From B1SED10-16 sp046498365 (GTDB lineage: Bacteria; Desulfobacterota; Desulfobacteria; Desulfobacterales; Desulfosalsimonadaceae): a stretch of DNA of 13,973 nt. The position numbers were made by a program, and so were the translations under genes. Position 1 is the first letter of the stretch. Every line of letters begins with the position of its first letter. Of the stretch, positions 1-7,393 are shown in pieces. Below the pieces are notes generated by a model. The model did no database searches, had not been told where the DNA came from, and saw nothing but the letters and a program-made list of their open reading frames with translations. The stretch spans positions 1 through 13,973 of the forward strand of contig JAWOAV010000151.1 of NCBI GenBank assembly GCA_046498365.1. Direction: 5' to 3'.

Positions 1-188
1 ATGGCATTTTCACCGGAAGCACCGCGATTCGCCCGGGCCTTGAGCATCTGGGCCGTGGCGATGGCATTGGTACCCAAGGCCACGATGTCCACCTGTTCCT
101 CAAACAGCGCCTTTAACCGTTTAATGATCGCGGCGCCGATGCCGCCCCCCTGACCGTCTATCACGCAAATCGATCGAACAGGCTTCAT
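1..188 (-). CDS. DUF3842 family protein (partial, N-terminal 62 residues)
   Basis: The 62 visible residues begin MKPVRSICVIDGQGGGIG and continue with an ALGTNAIATAQMLKA segment and a GASGEN segment. This is the pattern I know from the DUF3842 family: a short protein with a Gly-rich, Rossmann-like start (IDGQGGGIG, residues 10-18). The family has no established function. The start is the ATG at 186-188, preceded by AAGGCGG on the minus strand. The gene runs off the left edge, so the C-terminus is missing. It reads in the same direction as the NYN, parB and parA genes, but a 145-bp palindrome lies between it and the NYN gene and may uncouple it from them. Family assignment is from memory of the motif; function is unknown. 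Confidence 0.75.
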   Translation of the reverse strand, partial: MKPVRSICVIDGQGGGIGAAIIKRLKALFEEQVDIVALGTNAIATAQMLKARANRGASGENA

Positions 189-213
189 TGAGAATTCCGC
201 CTTGAACCCTTAT

Positions 214-359
214 TAGAACCTATCTCAAAATTGTCTTTCGGCCCAATATCTTTGTTGGCGTCTTATTTCAACTCCTCGAAATACGTGAGTATGTCTGCGG
301 TTTGAAACAAGACGCCGCCGCGATCTTGAAACGAAATCCGAATGTTGAGATGGGTTCTA
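214..359. repeat. Imperfect palindromic repeat (MITE-like), about 145 bp
   Basis: The left arm starts AGAACCTATCTCAA at 215. The right arm ends TTGAGATGGGTTCT at 358, so the outer ends are near-perfect inverted repeats. The symmetry continues inward: GGCGTCTTATTTCAA pairs with TTTGAAACAAGACGCC. At the apex ATAC (281-284) pairs with GTAT (289-292) around GTGA, and the centre is 286.5. The two arms align over about 72 nt with scattered mismatches and small gaps. TA dinucleotides flank both ends. There is no room for a transposase, so this is a non-autonomous palindromic element or a large cruciform/hairpin. Its right end supplies the TAG stop of the NYN gene (357-359). Confidence 0.8.
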
Positions 360-884
360 TAGTTTTCCGGTTTTTTTTTGTGCCCGGCGCGTTTTTTTCG
401 GCAGCTTTTTTGCCGGGCCTTTTTTTTTCGTAAGGTTCCCCCGATGACGGTCGGGCTCGCTTTCGGATGCCGACTCCTCTGATCCCATCATCTCCGCCAT
501 CCACAATTTTTCTTCGAACGTGCCGGATTCCAGGACAGTCGCCCCATTGGCTTCGGCGAAACGGCCAATATCCCTGTCGTTGCTTACGATGACCGCTTTT
601 TCCTTTTCCCGGCGCGCCATTTTCTTTATCAGGGCATCCGCTGTTTCCCCATGCCGGGAAAATTTTATCCCCACCCCCTTCCAGGAGGTGTTGGCATCCG
701 GAAAAAAATATTTTTGGGACCCGTCAAAAACCAGCGTGATCTTGTGCCGCTTAATCCGCCTGTATTCAACCAGCCGCTCAACAAGGGCTTCCCGGCCGAA
801 CTCCAGCGCCTGACGTTCAAAATCGCGCAGCGCTTCGGATTGCCGGATAAAATTGTACCCGTCGATAATCACGTGTAAAGACAT
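357..884 (-). CDS. YacP-like NYN domain protein, predicted ribonuclease
   Basis: This 175-residue protein has the PIN/NYN fold of the YacP family (Rae1-like ribosome-associated endonucleases in Firmicutes). Visible acidic positions are D8 in IIDGYNF, D54 in LVFDGS, D83 in TADALIKKMA, and D103/D105 in SNDRDI. Together these form the usual metal-binding site, so RNA cleavage is likely, though substrate and partner are unknown. I chose the ATG at 882-884, giving MSLHVIIDGYNF; the frame stays open to 941, but those extra residues do not look like the family. The last 30 or so residues are Lys/Arg-rich (KKKGPAKKLPKKTRRAQKK), unlike the core, and suit nucleic-acid binding. They are encoded by four runs of 6 to 9 A. 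It lies 87 bp downstream of parB and is probably in the same transcript. Confidence 0.82.
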   Translation of the reverse strand: MSLHVIIDGYNFIRQSEALRDFERQALEFGREALVERLVEYRRIKRHKITLVFDGSQKYFFPDANTSWKGVGIKFSRHGETADALIKKMARREKEKAVIVSNDRDIGRFAEANGATVLESGTFEEKLWMAEMMGSEESASESEPDRHRGNLTKKKGPAKKLPKKTRRAQKKTGKL

Positions 885-971
885 GACAGAATACTCACGG
901 CGGGGCAAAACCGGCCGTCGCCGATCCCTCGCACACGGCATCGGCGGGCATGGTTTCCGGAACCGGCCCCG

Positions 972-1871
972 CTACGAATCGTTGGCTTTCAGCAATGACA
1001 GGATCCGGTCGAAATCATCATCGCCGTAAAATTCAATTTCCAGTTTTCCTTTTTTCCCGCGCCGCATGATCCTGACTTTTGTGCCGAAAAACCGGCCGAG
1101 GTCTTCCTGGATGCCGGCGTAATGGATATCATCCGGCATGGCCGGCACCGGCTCGAAGGGATATTTCGCCCGGTCGTTGAGACGCTTCACCAGTTTTTCG
1201 GTCTCCCGGACGGACAATCGACCGCTGATGATCGTCTGCAGGGCCTTGCGCTGTATAACCGATGAATCGGCGCCCAGAAGCGCACGCGCGTGCCCCATGG
1301 ATATCTGGTCATCCCGCAATGCGGACTTGGCCTCCTCGGTAAGATGATTCAACCGTAAAAAATTGGCCACTGCCGAACGGCTTTTGCCGACCCTTTCGGA
1401 CACGTTTTCCTGGGTCAGGCCGAACTCGTCAAGAAGGTGCTGATAAGCCTCGGCTTCCTCCATTGCATTGAGATTTTCCCGCTGGATGTTTTCAATGATC
1501 GAGAACTCCAGCATCTCCCTGTCCCGGATGTTTCGTATAACCACGGGGACGGCGTCCAGCTCCGCCATTTTTGCCGCACGCAAACGGCGCTCGCCCGCGA
1601 TGACCTCGTAGTGTTCGTCCGCGACCTTTCGCACCAGAAGCGGCTGGAGGATGCCGTGCGTTTTTACCGACGCGGCAAGCTCCGCCATTTCTTCCTCAGA
1701 AAATTCCCGGCGCGGCTGGTATGGATTGGGCCGAATCTGTTCAACGCTGCAATCAAAATAATCCCCGGGCCCGGCATTTTCAACATCACCGCCAATACCC
1801 GGAAACAAGGCGTCCAGCCCTTTGCCCAGACCTGTTCGTTTTTTTTTCTTCCCGGTTGTATCGGATTTCAT
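972..1871 (-). CDS. parB: Chromosome partitioning protein ParB (Spo0J/Noc family)
   Basis: This 299-residue ParB is a CTP-dependent DNA clamp that loads at parS and spreads, acting with ParA in origin segregation. The N-terminus has the GLGKGLDALFPG motif (residues 14-25), the segment that contacts and stimulates ParA. The CTPase/ParB domain carries GERRLRAAK (93-101) and ENIQRENLN (127-135). A helix-turn-helix for parS follows (TQENVSERVGKSRSAVANF, about 153-171), and the end (about 245-299) is the dimerisation domain. Length is normal for the family. The start ATG (1869-1871) has GTGAGG upstream, and the gene begins 27 bp after the parA stop, so the pair is an operon. No parS-like 16-mer was found in this window. 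Confidence 0.95.
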   Translation of the reverse strand: MKSDTTGKKKKRTGLGKGLDALFPGIGGDVENAGPGDYFDCSVEQIRPNPYQPRREFSEEEMAELAASVKTHGILQPLLVRKVADEHYEVIAGERRLRAAKMAELDAVPVVIRNIRDREMLEFSIIENIQRENLNAMEEAEAYQHLLDEFGLTQENVSERVGKSRSAVANFLRLNHLTEEAKSALRDDQISMGHARALLGADSSVIQRKALQTIISGRLSVRETEKLVKRLNDRAKYPFEPVPAMPDDIHYAGIQEDLGRFFGTKVRIMRRGKKGKLEIEFYGDDDFDRILSLLKANDS

Positions 1872-1898
1872 GTATGCCTCACTGAATCGTATGCCAAG

Positions 1899-2702
1899 TT
1901 ACCGGACCGCTTGGACGGCCGCAATTTCCTGCGCCCCGGATTTACGCTTTCGCAGGATTTCCCTTGCCAGGGACAAATAGCATTTGGCGCCAATCGATGA
2001 CGGATCATAAAGCAAAATGGGTTTCCCAAAACTGGGGGCTTCGGCAAGCCGGACCGATCGGGGGATGCGGGTTTTAAACACCTGGTTTTTGAAATATTTT
2101 TCTGCATCTTCGGTGACCTGTCCGGACAGGTTGGTCCGCCGGTCGAACATGGTCATCAGGATGCCTTCGATTTGCAGGGCCGGGTTGATGCGGCGCTTGA
2201 TCCGCTTGATTGTCTGGAGAAGCTGCCCCAGCCCTTCCAGGGCATAAAACTCGCTTTGCAGGGGGATAAGCACGCCATTGGCAGCGGCCATGGCGTTGAT
2301 CGTCAGAAGGCTTAAAGACGGCGGACAGTCCAGTACGATCAGATCAAAACGATCCTTTACCCCCTGCAGCAGATGCCTCAATATTTTCTCGCGGTTTTCT
2401 TCCCCGTGCATTTCAAATTCAAAGCCGATCAATTCCACCCTGGCTGGAATCAACCAAAGCCGCTTGATCTCTGTTTTCAAAATAACATCGGTTATTTCTG
2501 CAGCGCCGATCAGCCCGTGGTAAAGGGAAAAATCAAGCCGGCTCTTATCGATACCCATCCCGGTAGTGGCATTGGCCTGGGAGTCGCAGTCGACAAGCAG
2601 TACTTTCTTTCCCGCAGCGGAAAGGGCTGCTGAAAGATTGATGGCTGTCGTTGTCTTGCCGACCCCTCCCTTTTGATTTGCAATGCAGATAATATGTGTC
2701 AT
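1899..2702 (-). CDS. parA: Chromosome partitioning ATPase ParA (Soj)
   Basis: This 267-residue ParA/MinD-type ATPase binds DNA non-specifically when dimeric with ATP and is switched off by ParB. The deviant Walker A motif KGGVGKTT is at residues 11-18, Walker A' (LLVDCDSQAN) at about 35-44, and Walker B (LIVLDCPPS) around D125. The frame is open for a further 31 codons upstream to 2795. I chose the ATG at 2700-2702 because the family begins immediately before the P-loop (MTHIICIANQKGG) and AGGTG lies upstream. It is the first gene of the parA-parB-NYN run and is divergent from the M48 protease gene. The promoter must lie in the intergenic region from 2703, but I could not define its boxes with confidence. 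Confidence 0.95.
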   Translation of the reverse strand: MTHIICIANQKGGVGKTTTAINLSAALSAAGKKVLLVDCDSQANATTGMGIDKSRLDFSLYHGLIGAAEITDVILKTEIKRLWLIPARVELIGFEFEMHGEENREKILRHLLQGVKDRFDLIVLDCPPSLSLLTINAMAAANGVLIPLQSEFYALEGLGQLLQTIKRIKRRINPALQIEGILMTMFDRRTNLSGQVTEDAEKYFKNQVFKTRIPRSVRLAEAPSFGKPILLYDPSSIGAKCYLSLAREILRKRKSGAQEIAAVQAVR

Positions 2703-2855
2703 AATGGCAACACCTGTAACATATATTTTATTTTTTGAAAAGCCGTTGTCCCGCGGCCCCCGCAGACCGTCGCAAAACCGATTAAAAGGGCGCAAACAGC
2801 ACCGTCTGCTTTCTGCCGCAACAGGAGGCAGAACGAGGTATGATCAGGATAGGGA

Positions 2856-4436
2856 TTGAAAAAAACTTTTTTCCAAACCTTTTCTATATATCAGAAAAGT
2901 ATGCAGATAACCATGTCATTTTTCAAAAAAACCCTCGCCGTATTATCGGCGATGCTCCTTTTGTGCACGGCTGTCGCCCCCCCCGCGCAGGCCCTTTCCG
3001 TGCGGGAAGAAAACGAACTGGCCAGGGAGTTCTTAAGGGCCGTTAACGACTACTATGACGTCATCGACGATCATATCATAAACGACTATATCCATTCGCT
3101 TGGAGAGAGGCTCACCCAGCCCGCCCCCGGACAGCCCTTTACATTCAAATTTTATGTGATACGGGAAGACACATTCAACGCCTTTGCAGGCCCCGGCGGC
3201 AATATATTCATTTTCAGCGGGCTCATAGAGGCCATGGACACGGAAAATGAACTGGCCGCCATTATGGCGCATGAAATCGCCCATGTTACCAGCAGACATA
3301 TCCGGGACATGATCGATCGGTCCAAAAAAACGGGCATTGCTTCGATGGCCGGCGTGATTGCCGGCATACTGGTCGGCCTCGGCGGGGCGCCCACCGCAGG
3401 AACCGCTCTCTCCATGGGCTCCCTTGCTGCCGGGCAGAGCATGATTCTGGCATACAGCCGGGAAAACGAGCTCCAGGCGGATTTTTTCGGCCGGAAGTTC
3501 CTGGTGGACGCCGGATTCGATGAATACGGCGCATTTTCGGCACTGCAAAAAATCCGGTCAAGGGAATGGTTCGGGGAAGACGTCATTCCCACCTACCTGA
3601 AAACGCATCCCGCAACGTCGGAACGAATGGCAAGGATCGGCAACGCAATAGAAAAAGACCCCGCTGCGCTCAGAAACTCCTACGAATATGACAGAACGCG
3701 GATGCGGATAATGGCGCTGTATGGGAAACGGGGGAACGCCCTGGACCGGTTGCGCCGGATGGCAAGGAACCAGCCGGATGATCCGGCCGTTCAATACGGT
3801 CTGGGCCTGGCCCTCTCAGAAGGCGGAAGCCCGGAAAAGGGGATTTTCCATCTCAAAAAAGCTATCTCCCTGAAGCCCGATGACCCCATCATCGCAACAG
3901 CCCTCGGAAGAGCCTTTTTTCTTGCCGGGGAAAACCGGTCGGCTATCCAAACCCTGGAAGAAATTGACAACATCGCCCAATACGGCCCCGAAGGCTTGCG
4001 AACATTAGGACGCGTGCAGATGGAGGGGAAAAAAAGCACCGAAGCGATTGCGACTTTCAAAAAGCTGCTCGAACACTATCCCAACGACAGACAGTCCCTG
4101 CTGTTTTTAGGGCAGAGCCTCGGAGAAGAAGGGCGCATCGGCGAGGCCCATTATTTTCTTGGCAGGTTTCACAAGGCGCAGGGAGACGTTAAAAACGCCC
4201 TTTTTCATTTCAACCAGGCGCTTTCACACACACAGGACCCCGGGAAAGAAGCGGAACTCAAAGAAGCGATACAGGAAATAAAAAACGCTCCCCGGAAGCC
4301 AATAAAACCGGAAGAAGGAGAAGGCCCGGAAGAAAGAAACGGGTTACGCCTGATCGAAACGGGAAAATTTCATGGTGAAGGTGCCCCGCCCCTGGGACGC
4401 GGAGCGCAACGAGGTCGTATAACCGAACATTTTTGA
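2856..4436 (+). CDS. M48 family metalloprotease with TPR repeats, BepA-like, periplasmic
   Basis: This is an exported Zn-protease with a C-terminal TPR scaffold, the architecture of BepA (YfgC), which degrades or assists outer-membrane assembly substrates such as LptD. Numbering from the TTG start, HEIAH (139-143) is the zinc motif, E205 with D209 in SRENELQAD is the third-ligand motif, and H251 in KTHPATSERMARI matches the regulatory His of the BepA plug. TPR-like helices occupy about 285-465. A signal peptide (FFKKTLAVLSAMLLL ending PAQA) is clear. The TTG at 2856 has AGGA six bases upstream but gives a long n-region; ATG 2901 or 2913 gives a more usual signal peptide but a weak ribosome site. 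The last 30 residues overlap the convergent EF-G gene by 93 bp. Confidence 0.9.
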   Translation: MKKTFFQTFSIYQKSMQITMSFFKKTLAVLSAMLLLCTAVAPPAQALSVREENELAREFLRAVNDYYDVIDDHIINDYIHSLGERLTQPAPGQPFTFKFYVIREDTFNAFAGPGGNIFIFSGLIEAMDTENELAAIMAHEIAHVTSRHIRDMIDRSKKTGIASMAGVIAGILVGLGGAPTAGTALSMGSLAAGQSMILAYSRENELQADFFGRKFLVDAGFDEYGAFSALQKIRSREWFGEDVIPTYLKTHPATSERMARIGNAIEKDPAALRNSYEYDRTRMRIMALYGKRGNALDRLRRMARNQPDDPAVQYGLGLALSEGGSPEKGIFHLKKAISLKPDDPIIATALGRAFFLAGENRSAIQTLEEIDNIAQYGPEGLRTLGRVQMEGKKSTEAIATFKKLLEHYPNDRQSLLFLGQSLGEEGRIGEAHYFLGRFHKAQGDVKNALFHFNQALSHTQDPGKEAELKEAIQEIKNAPRKPIKPEEGEGPEERNGLRLIETGKFHGEGAPPLGRGAQRGRITEHF

Positions 4437-6377
4437 AAGCGGTGCGGTAGCGCTGATAATCTGGCTGTCGCCTTTTGCGGAAATCGATTCTATTTTTCCG
4501 CCGCGTGCGCTTAAATCCCCGATCACATCCCCTGTAAACGATTCCGGCACAAAAACTTCCAAAGCCATGATCGGCTCCAGAAAATAGGGATTCCCCTTTG
4601 CCATGGCCTCCCTGCAGGCCATCTTGGCCGCGACCATGTAGGCGAATTCCGTTGCCATATTCTCCCGGTACGATCCGCCGGTAAGGAGCGCCTCCACATC
4701 GACAACGGGATATCCCATCAACTCTCCGTATTCCATGGATTCCCGGAAACCTTTTTCCACTGCCGGCACGAACTCCGGCGGCACCGCATCTTCGGCCGCG
4801 TTCCCAGAAAAACGGATACCGCTCCCCCGGGGCAGGGGGGACAGGGTAATGGCCACTTCCGCGAAATGCCGCGTTCCGGACACCTCACGATCAAACACGC
4901 CCACGGCAGATACCGCATCGGCAAGGGTTTCACGGTACACCACCTGCGGTTTGCCAACGTTCACATTCGTGTTGAATTCCCGCTTCATCCGGCTGGTAAC
5001 GATTTCAAGGTGAAGCTCCCCCATCCCGGACAAAATCGTCTGCCCGGTATCTTCATCCTGCTTGACATGAAGCGTAGGATCTTCGGCCATCAATTTTTCA
5101 AGAACCTGGTCGAGCTTTTCCTGGTCGTCATGGGTTTTGGGTTCGATTGAAATCGAGAGCACGGGCTTGGTAAATATCATCTGCTCCAGAAGAACCGGTT
5201 CCTTTTGCTCGCAGAGCGTTTCCCCCGTGGAGGAGTCCTTAAGCCCCACAACGCCGACGATGCTTCCCGGACCCGCCGATTCGATGCGCTCCCGCTTGTT
5301 CGCATGCATTTTCAGAATACGGGATATTTTTTCGGTTTTTTTCCGGCCGGGATTGTAAACATCACCGCCCGCCTTCAGCCATCCGCTGTATACGCGCACA
5401 TAGGAAAGCTTCCGCCCTTCCGTCATCGACACCTTGAATATCAGCGCAACCAGGGGCCCCTTTTCATCCGCCGTATACGACACCTTCTCACCGGTTTCGG
5501 GATTCCTGCCGACAACCGGGGGCGCCTCCAGCGGACCCGGCAGAAAGTGCACCACCGCGTCGAGCAGGGGCTGGATCCCCTTGTTTTTGAGGGCCGCACC
5601 GCACAGCACCGGAACCAGCTTCAAGCCGATGGTTGCCTTGCGGATGGCCTCCGCCAGCTGCCCCGTGGTGATTTCCGATTCTTCAAGGTATTTCTCCATG
5701 ATATCGTCATCGACTTCCGCAACGGCTTCGACCAGCCGGTCCCTGTATGTGGCGGCCATCTCCTGAAGCTCGGGAGGGATTTCATCCGACTTGAACGGCT
5801 CTTTTGGTTCATCGGACTCCCAGATCAACCGGCGCATGCCCAAAAGATCAATGACGCCTTTAAAACTGTCTTCACTGCCGATCGGCAGCTGAAGAATCAG
5901 CGGATTGGCATTCAGCCGCTCCTTCATCATTTCGATCACCCGGAAAAAATCCGCGCCGATCCGATCCATCTTGTTGACGAATGCGATTTTCGGTACCAGG
6001 TACTTGTCCGCTTGGTGCCATACGGTTTCGGACTGCGGCTCCACGCCGCCGACCGCGCAGAAAACGCCTACGGCGCCGTCCAGAACACGCAGCGACCGCT
6101 CCACCTCGATGGTGAAGTCAACATGACCCGGGGTATCGATGATCTGTATATCCTTGTCATCCCAGCGGCAGGTCGTCACCGCGGAAGTAATGGTGATCCC
6201 CCGCTCCTGCTCATCCGGCATCCAGTCCATGACCGCTTCCCCGTCATGGACTTCCCCGATTTTGTACGAGCGGCCGGTATAAAAAAGAATTCGCTCTGTC
6301 ACCGTGGTTTTTCCGGCGTCAATGTGCGCGATGATGCCGATATTTCGAAGTTTCTGGATTTTAATATTCGTTTTCAT
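4344..6377 (-). CDS. fusA: Translation elongation factor G (EF-G paralogue)
   Basis: This 677-residue protein is a complete EF-G: the GTPase that drives ribosome translocation or, in some paralogues, recycling. G1 is AHIDAGKTT (17-25), G2 contains T63 in RGITIT, G3 is DTPGH (81-85) and G4 is NKMD (135-138). Domains II to V follow, ending MFGYTTSLRSASQGRGTFTMKFSRF. No rpsL, rpsG or tuf lies beside it, unlike the canonical str-operon fusA, so it may be a second copy (fusA2, or the spdEFG type of these bacteria); that choice is inference. The ATG overlaps the stop of the upstream GerMN gene (ATGA, 6374-6377), so translation is probably coupled. GGTGAG directly abuts the ATG, too close to be a normal ribosome site. 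The 3' end overlaps the M48 gene on the other strand. Confidence 0.93.
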   Translation of the reverse strand: MKTNIKIQKLRNIGIIAHIDAGKTTVTERILFYTGRSYKIGEVHDGEAVMDWMPDEQERGITITSAVTTCRWDDKDIQIIDTPGHVDFTIEVERSLRVLDGAVGVFCAVGGVEPQSETVWHQADKYLVPKIAFVNKMDRIGADFFRVIEMMKERLNANPLILQLPIGSEDSFKGVIDLLGMRRLIWESDEPKEPFKSDEIPPELQEMAATYRDRLVEAVAEVDDDIMEKYLEESEITTGQLAEAIRKATIGLKLVPVLCGAALKNKGIQPLLDAVVHFLPGPLEAPPVVGRNPETGEKVSYTADEKGPLVALIFKVSMTEGRKLSYVRVYSGWLKAGGDVYNPGRKKTEKISRILKMHANKRERIESAGPGSIVGVVGLKDSSTGETLCEQKEPVLLEQMIFTKPVLSISIEPKTHDDQEKLDQVLEKLMAEDPTLHVKQDEDTGQTILSGMGELHLEIVTSRMKREFNTNVNVGKPQVVYRETLADAVSAVGVFDREVSGTRHFAEVAITLSPLPRGSGIRFSGNAAEDAVPPEFVPAVEKGFRESMEYGELMGYPVVDVEALLTGGSYRENMATEFAYMVAAKMACREAMAKGNPYFLEPIMALEVFVPESFTGDVIGDLSARGGKIESISAKGDSQIISATAPLSKMFGYTTSLRSASQGRGTFTMKFSRFDQA

Positions 6378-6940
6378 CTCACCAACAACATATGTGCGTT
6401 TACCGGACGGCCGATATCGATGTGTCCGGCAAGGGTTTCAGCCTCGTTGCCGCCGATAACAATCTTGACGCGATCCACTCCATCGGCATTTACCACCAGC
6501 GTGTTGACAATGGCATAAACCGTAAGCAACTCCGATCGTACGCCACCGGGGTGGGAACGGCGGACGGTTTCGGCCAGATCGACGAAAGCGGTCTTCGCGT
6601 CGTCGATGTATACGCCCAAAACCTGCGTCTCCGGATCCAATATGGGAATCAGGGCGCTTTCCGTTCCGCTACCCGGCCCGTTGACCAAGGCCTCAACCAG
6701 CAATCGGCAAAATGATGCGGTATCGCCGGAGTTCTCAATATTGCGAATTTCCCCGGTAAGATAGCGTCCGCCCGGCGCAATAAAATACAGATAAACACTG
6801 TCTTCCCGGCCCTCCTCCGTTGCCGGGGTGGCTTGATCCGAAGGCTGGGCGCCCAGGGACGTATCCCCCCAGCCCGCGTAACAGCAGAGGCCGACAGCGG
6901 AAAACCATATCACGAAACAAGTCTTTAGAGATAGAGACAA
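6374..6940 (-). CDS. GerMN domain protein, exported
   Basis: This 188-residue protein starts with a hydrophobic export signal (TCFVIWFSAVGLCCYAG), followed by a low-complexity linker and a GerMN-like domain at about residues 46-186. Recognisable parts are the VYLYFIAPGGRYL strand, LVEALVNGP, ILDPETQVLGVYIDD, AFVDLAE, and ELLTVYAIVNTL followed by DRVKIVIGG. GerMN domains occur in GerM and in many cell-envelope proteins, probably in peptidoglycan-related roles. C19/C20 follow VGL, which is a poor lipobox, so lipidation is uncertain. The likely start is TTG (6938-6940) with a weak purine-rich leader; an in-frame TGA lies about 50 bases upstream, and GTG at 6913 is the alternative. The stop overlaps the EF-G start by 4 bases. 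A palindromic repeat lies just upstream, within 50 bp. Confidence 0.75.
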   Translation of the reverse strand: MSLSLKTCFVIWFSAVGLCCYAGWGDTSLGAQPSDQATPATEEGREDSVYLYFIAPGGRYLTGEIRNIENSGDTASFCRLLVEALVNGPGSGTESALIPILDPETQVLGVYIDDAKTAFVDLAETVRRSHPGGVRSELLTVYAIVNTLVVNADGVDRVKIVIGGNEAETLAGHIDIGRPVNAHMLLVR

Positions 6941-6963
6941 TTCTTTTTTTTCCGTAAAAATTT

Positions 6964-7115
6964 GATGAACTCGTAAAAGTCGTTTTCAGACGGCTTTGTA
7001 AAATGTTCAAGATCAAGGCGCGTGCAATTTTTGAAGAATTGATCGTACTTCGCCGTACGTGAGATTCTTCAGAAATTGTGCGCAACGCAGATATTGGACG
7101 TTTTGCGAAGCCGTC
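6964..7115. repeat. Palindromic dispersed repeat, copy A (complete)
   Basis: A 127-bp imperfect palindrome runs from GACGGCTTTGTAAAA (6989) to TTTTGCGAAGCCGTC (ending 7115). Its centre is near 7052, where CGTAC (7044-7048) pairs with GTACG (7055-7059). Internal matching segments include GCAATTTTTGAAGAAT against ATTCTTCAGAAATTG. A 25-bp outer segment (6964-6988, with CTCGTAAAAGTCG) also aligns with the second copy at 13501. Together the two copies align over about 100 bp at roughly three-quarters identity by eye. No transposase is present. It sits between two divergent promoters and may insulate or terminate transcription. Confidence 0.85.
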
Positions 7116-7330
7116 AAATTTCTCCGTATTGCAGCAACGCGTGTTTTTATGGACATGTGACTATAATCCACCTTAAAACACAAGTCAATGCCAAGAAAAG
7201 TTGCCCTGCCGGCAGCGCAAATATGCTTGACTTTAGGTGCAGTATTGTGGCAGTTAGTTGTTTTTACAATTTATCCTGATTATTTTGCGCATTTGCCAAT
7301 AATAAAAAATCAAGACATTGCTTTCCGGAA

Positions 7331-7358
7331 ATATGGCCGAAACGGCTTTTTGCCATAT
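7331..7358 (+). promoter_or_regulatory. Hairpin in the leader of the selenoprotein gene
   Basis: ATATGGC (7331-7337) is repeated inverted as GCCATAT (7352-7358). Nested inside is GCCG-AAA-CGGC (7336-7346) followed by TTTTT (7347-7351), which alone looks like a small intrinsic terminator. The two foldings are mutually exclusive at GC 7336-7337. It ends 23 bases before the GGAGG ribosome site of the gene at 7394. It could be an operator, an attenuator-like switch or a chance structure; nothing in the sequence decides between these. Confidence 0.35.
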
Positions 7359-7393
7359 CGGTTCACATCCGCAGCGAAAACGGAGGATACTGT

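Larger units (their letters stand above)
6941..7393. other. 453-bp non-coding region between divergent genes
   Basis: No convincing coding frame is present. It contains the palindromic repeat (6964-7115), an 18-of-20 symmetric palindrome at 7201-7220 (TTGCCCTGCCGGCAGCGCAA), and an AT-rich stretch (about 7225-7320). A hairpin at 7331-7358 lies ahead of the selenoprotein gene, and that gene's GGAGG ribosome site is at 7382-7386. Promoters for the GerMN gene (minus) and the iron-sulfur gene (plus) should lie here. TTGACT at 7227-7232 resembles a -35 box, but I see no good -10 partner at the correct distance. Confidence 0.6.

Noticed and set aside
370..430. Plus-strand intrinsic terminator (GCCCGGC with GCCGGGC, then T9)
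   Set aside because: No plus-strand gene ends here and the sequence is the coding strand complement of the Lys-rich NYN tail; the structure follows from its codons.
2840..3046. 68-codon plus-strand frame starting 16 bases before the protease gene, with GGAGG upstream
   Set aside because: The ribosome site is attractive, but the product is Arg/Pro-rich shadow sequence over the protease signal peptide and domain. A leader peptide role cannot be excluded but has no support.
5205..6518. 437-codon plus-strand frame antisense to the EF-G gene
   Set aside because: EF-G is unambiguous on the other strand; the antisense product has no family resemblance and an improbable His/Arg/Asp-rich composition.
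7248..7264. Sigma-54 promoter (TGGCAG at 7248)
   Set aside because: The -12 GC is absent at the required 10-base spacing after GG; TT is found instead.
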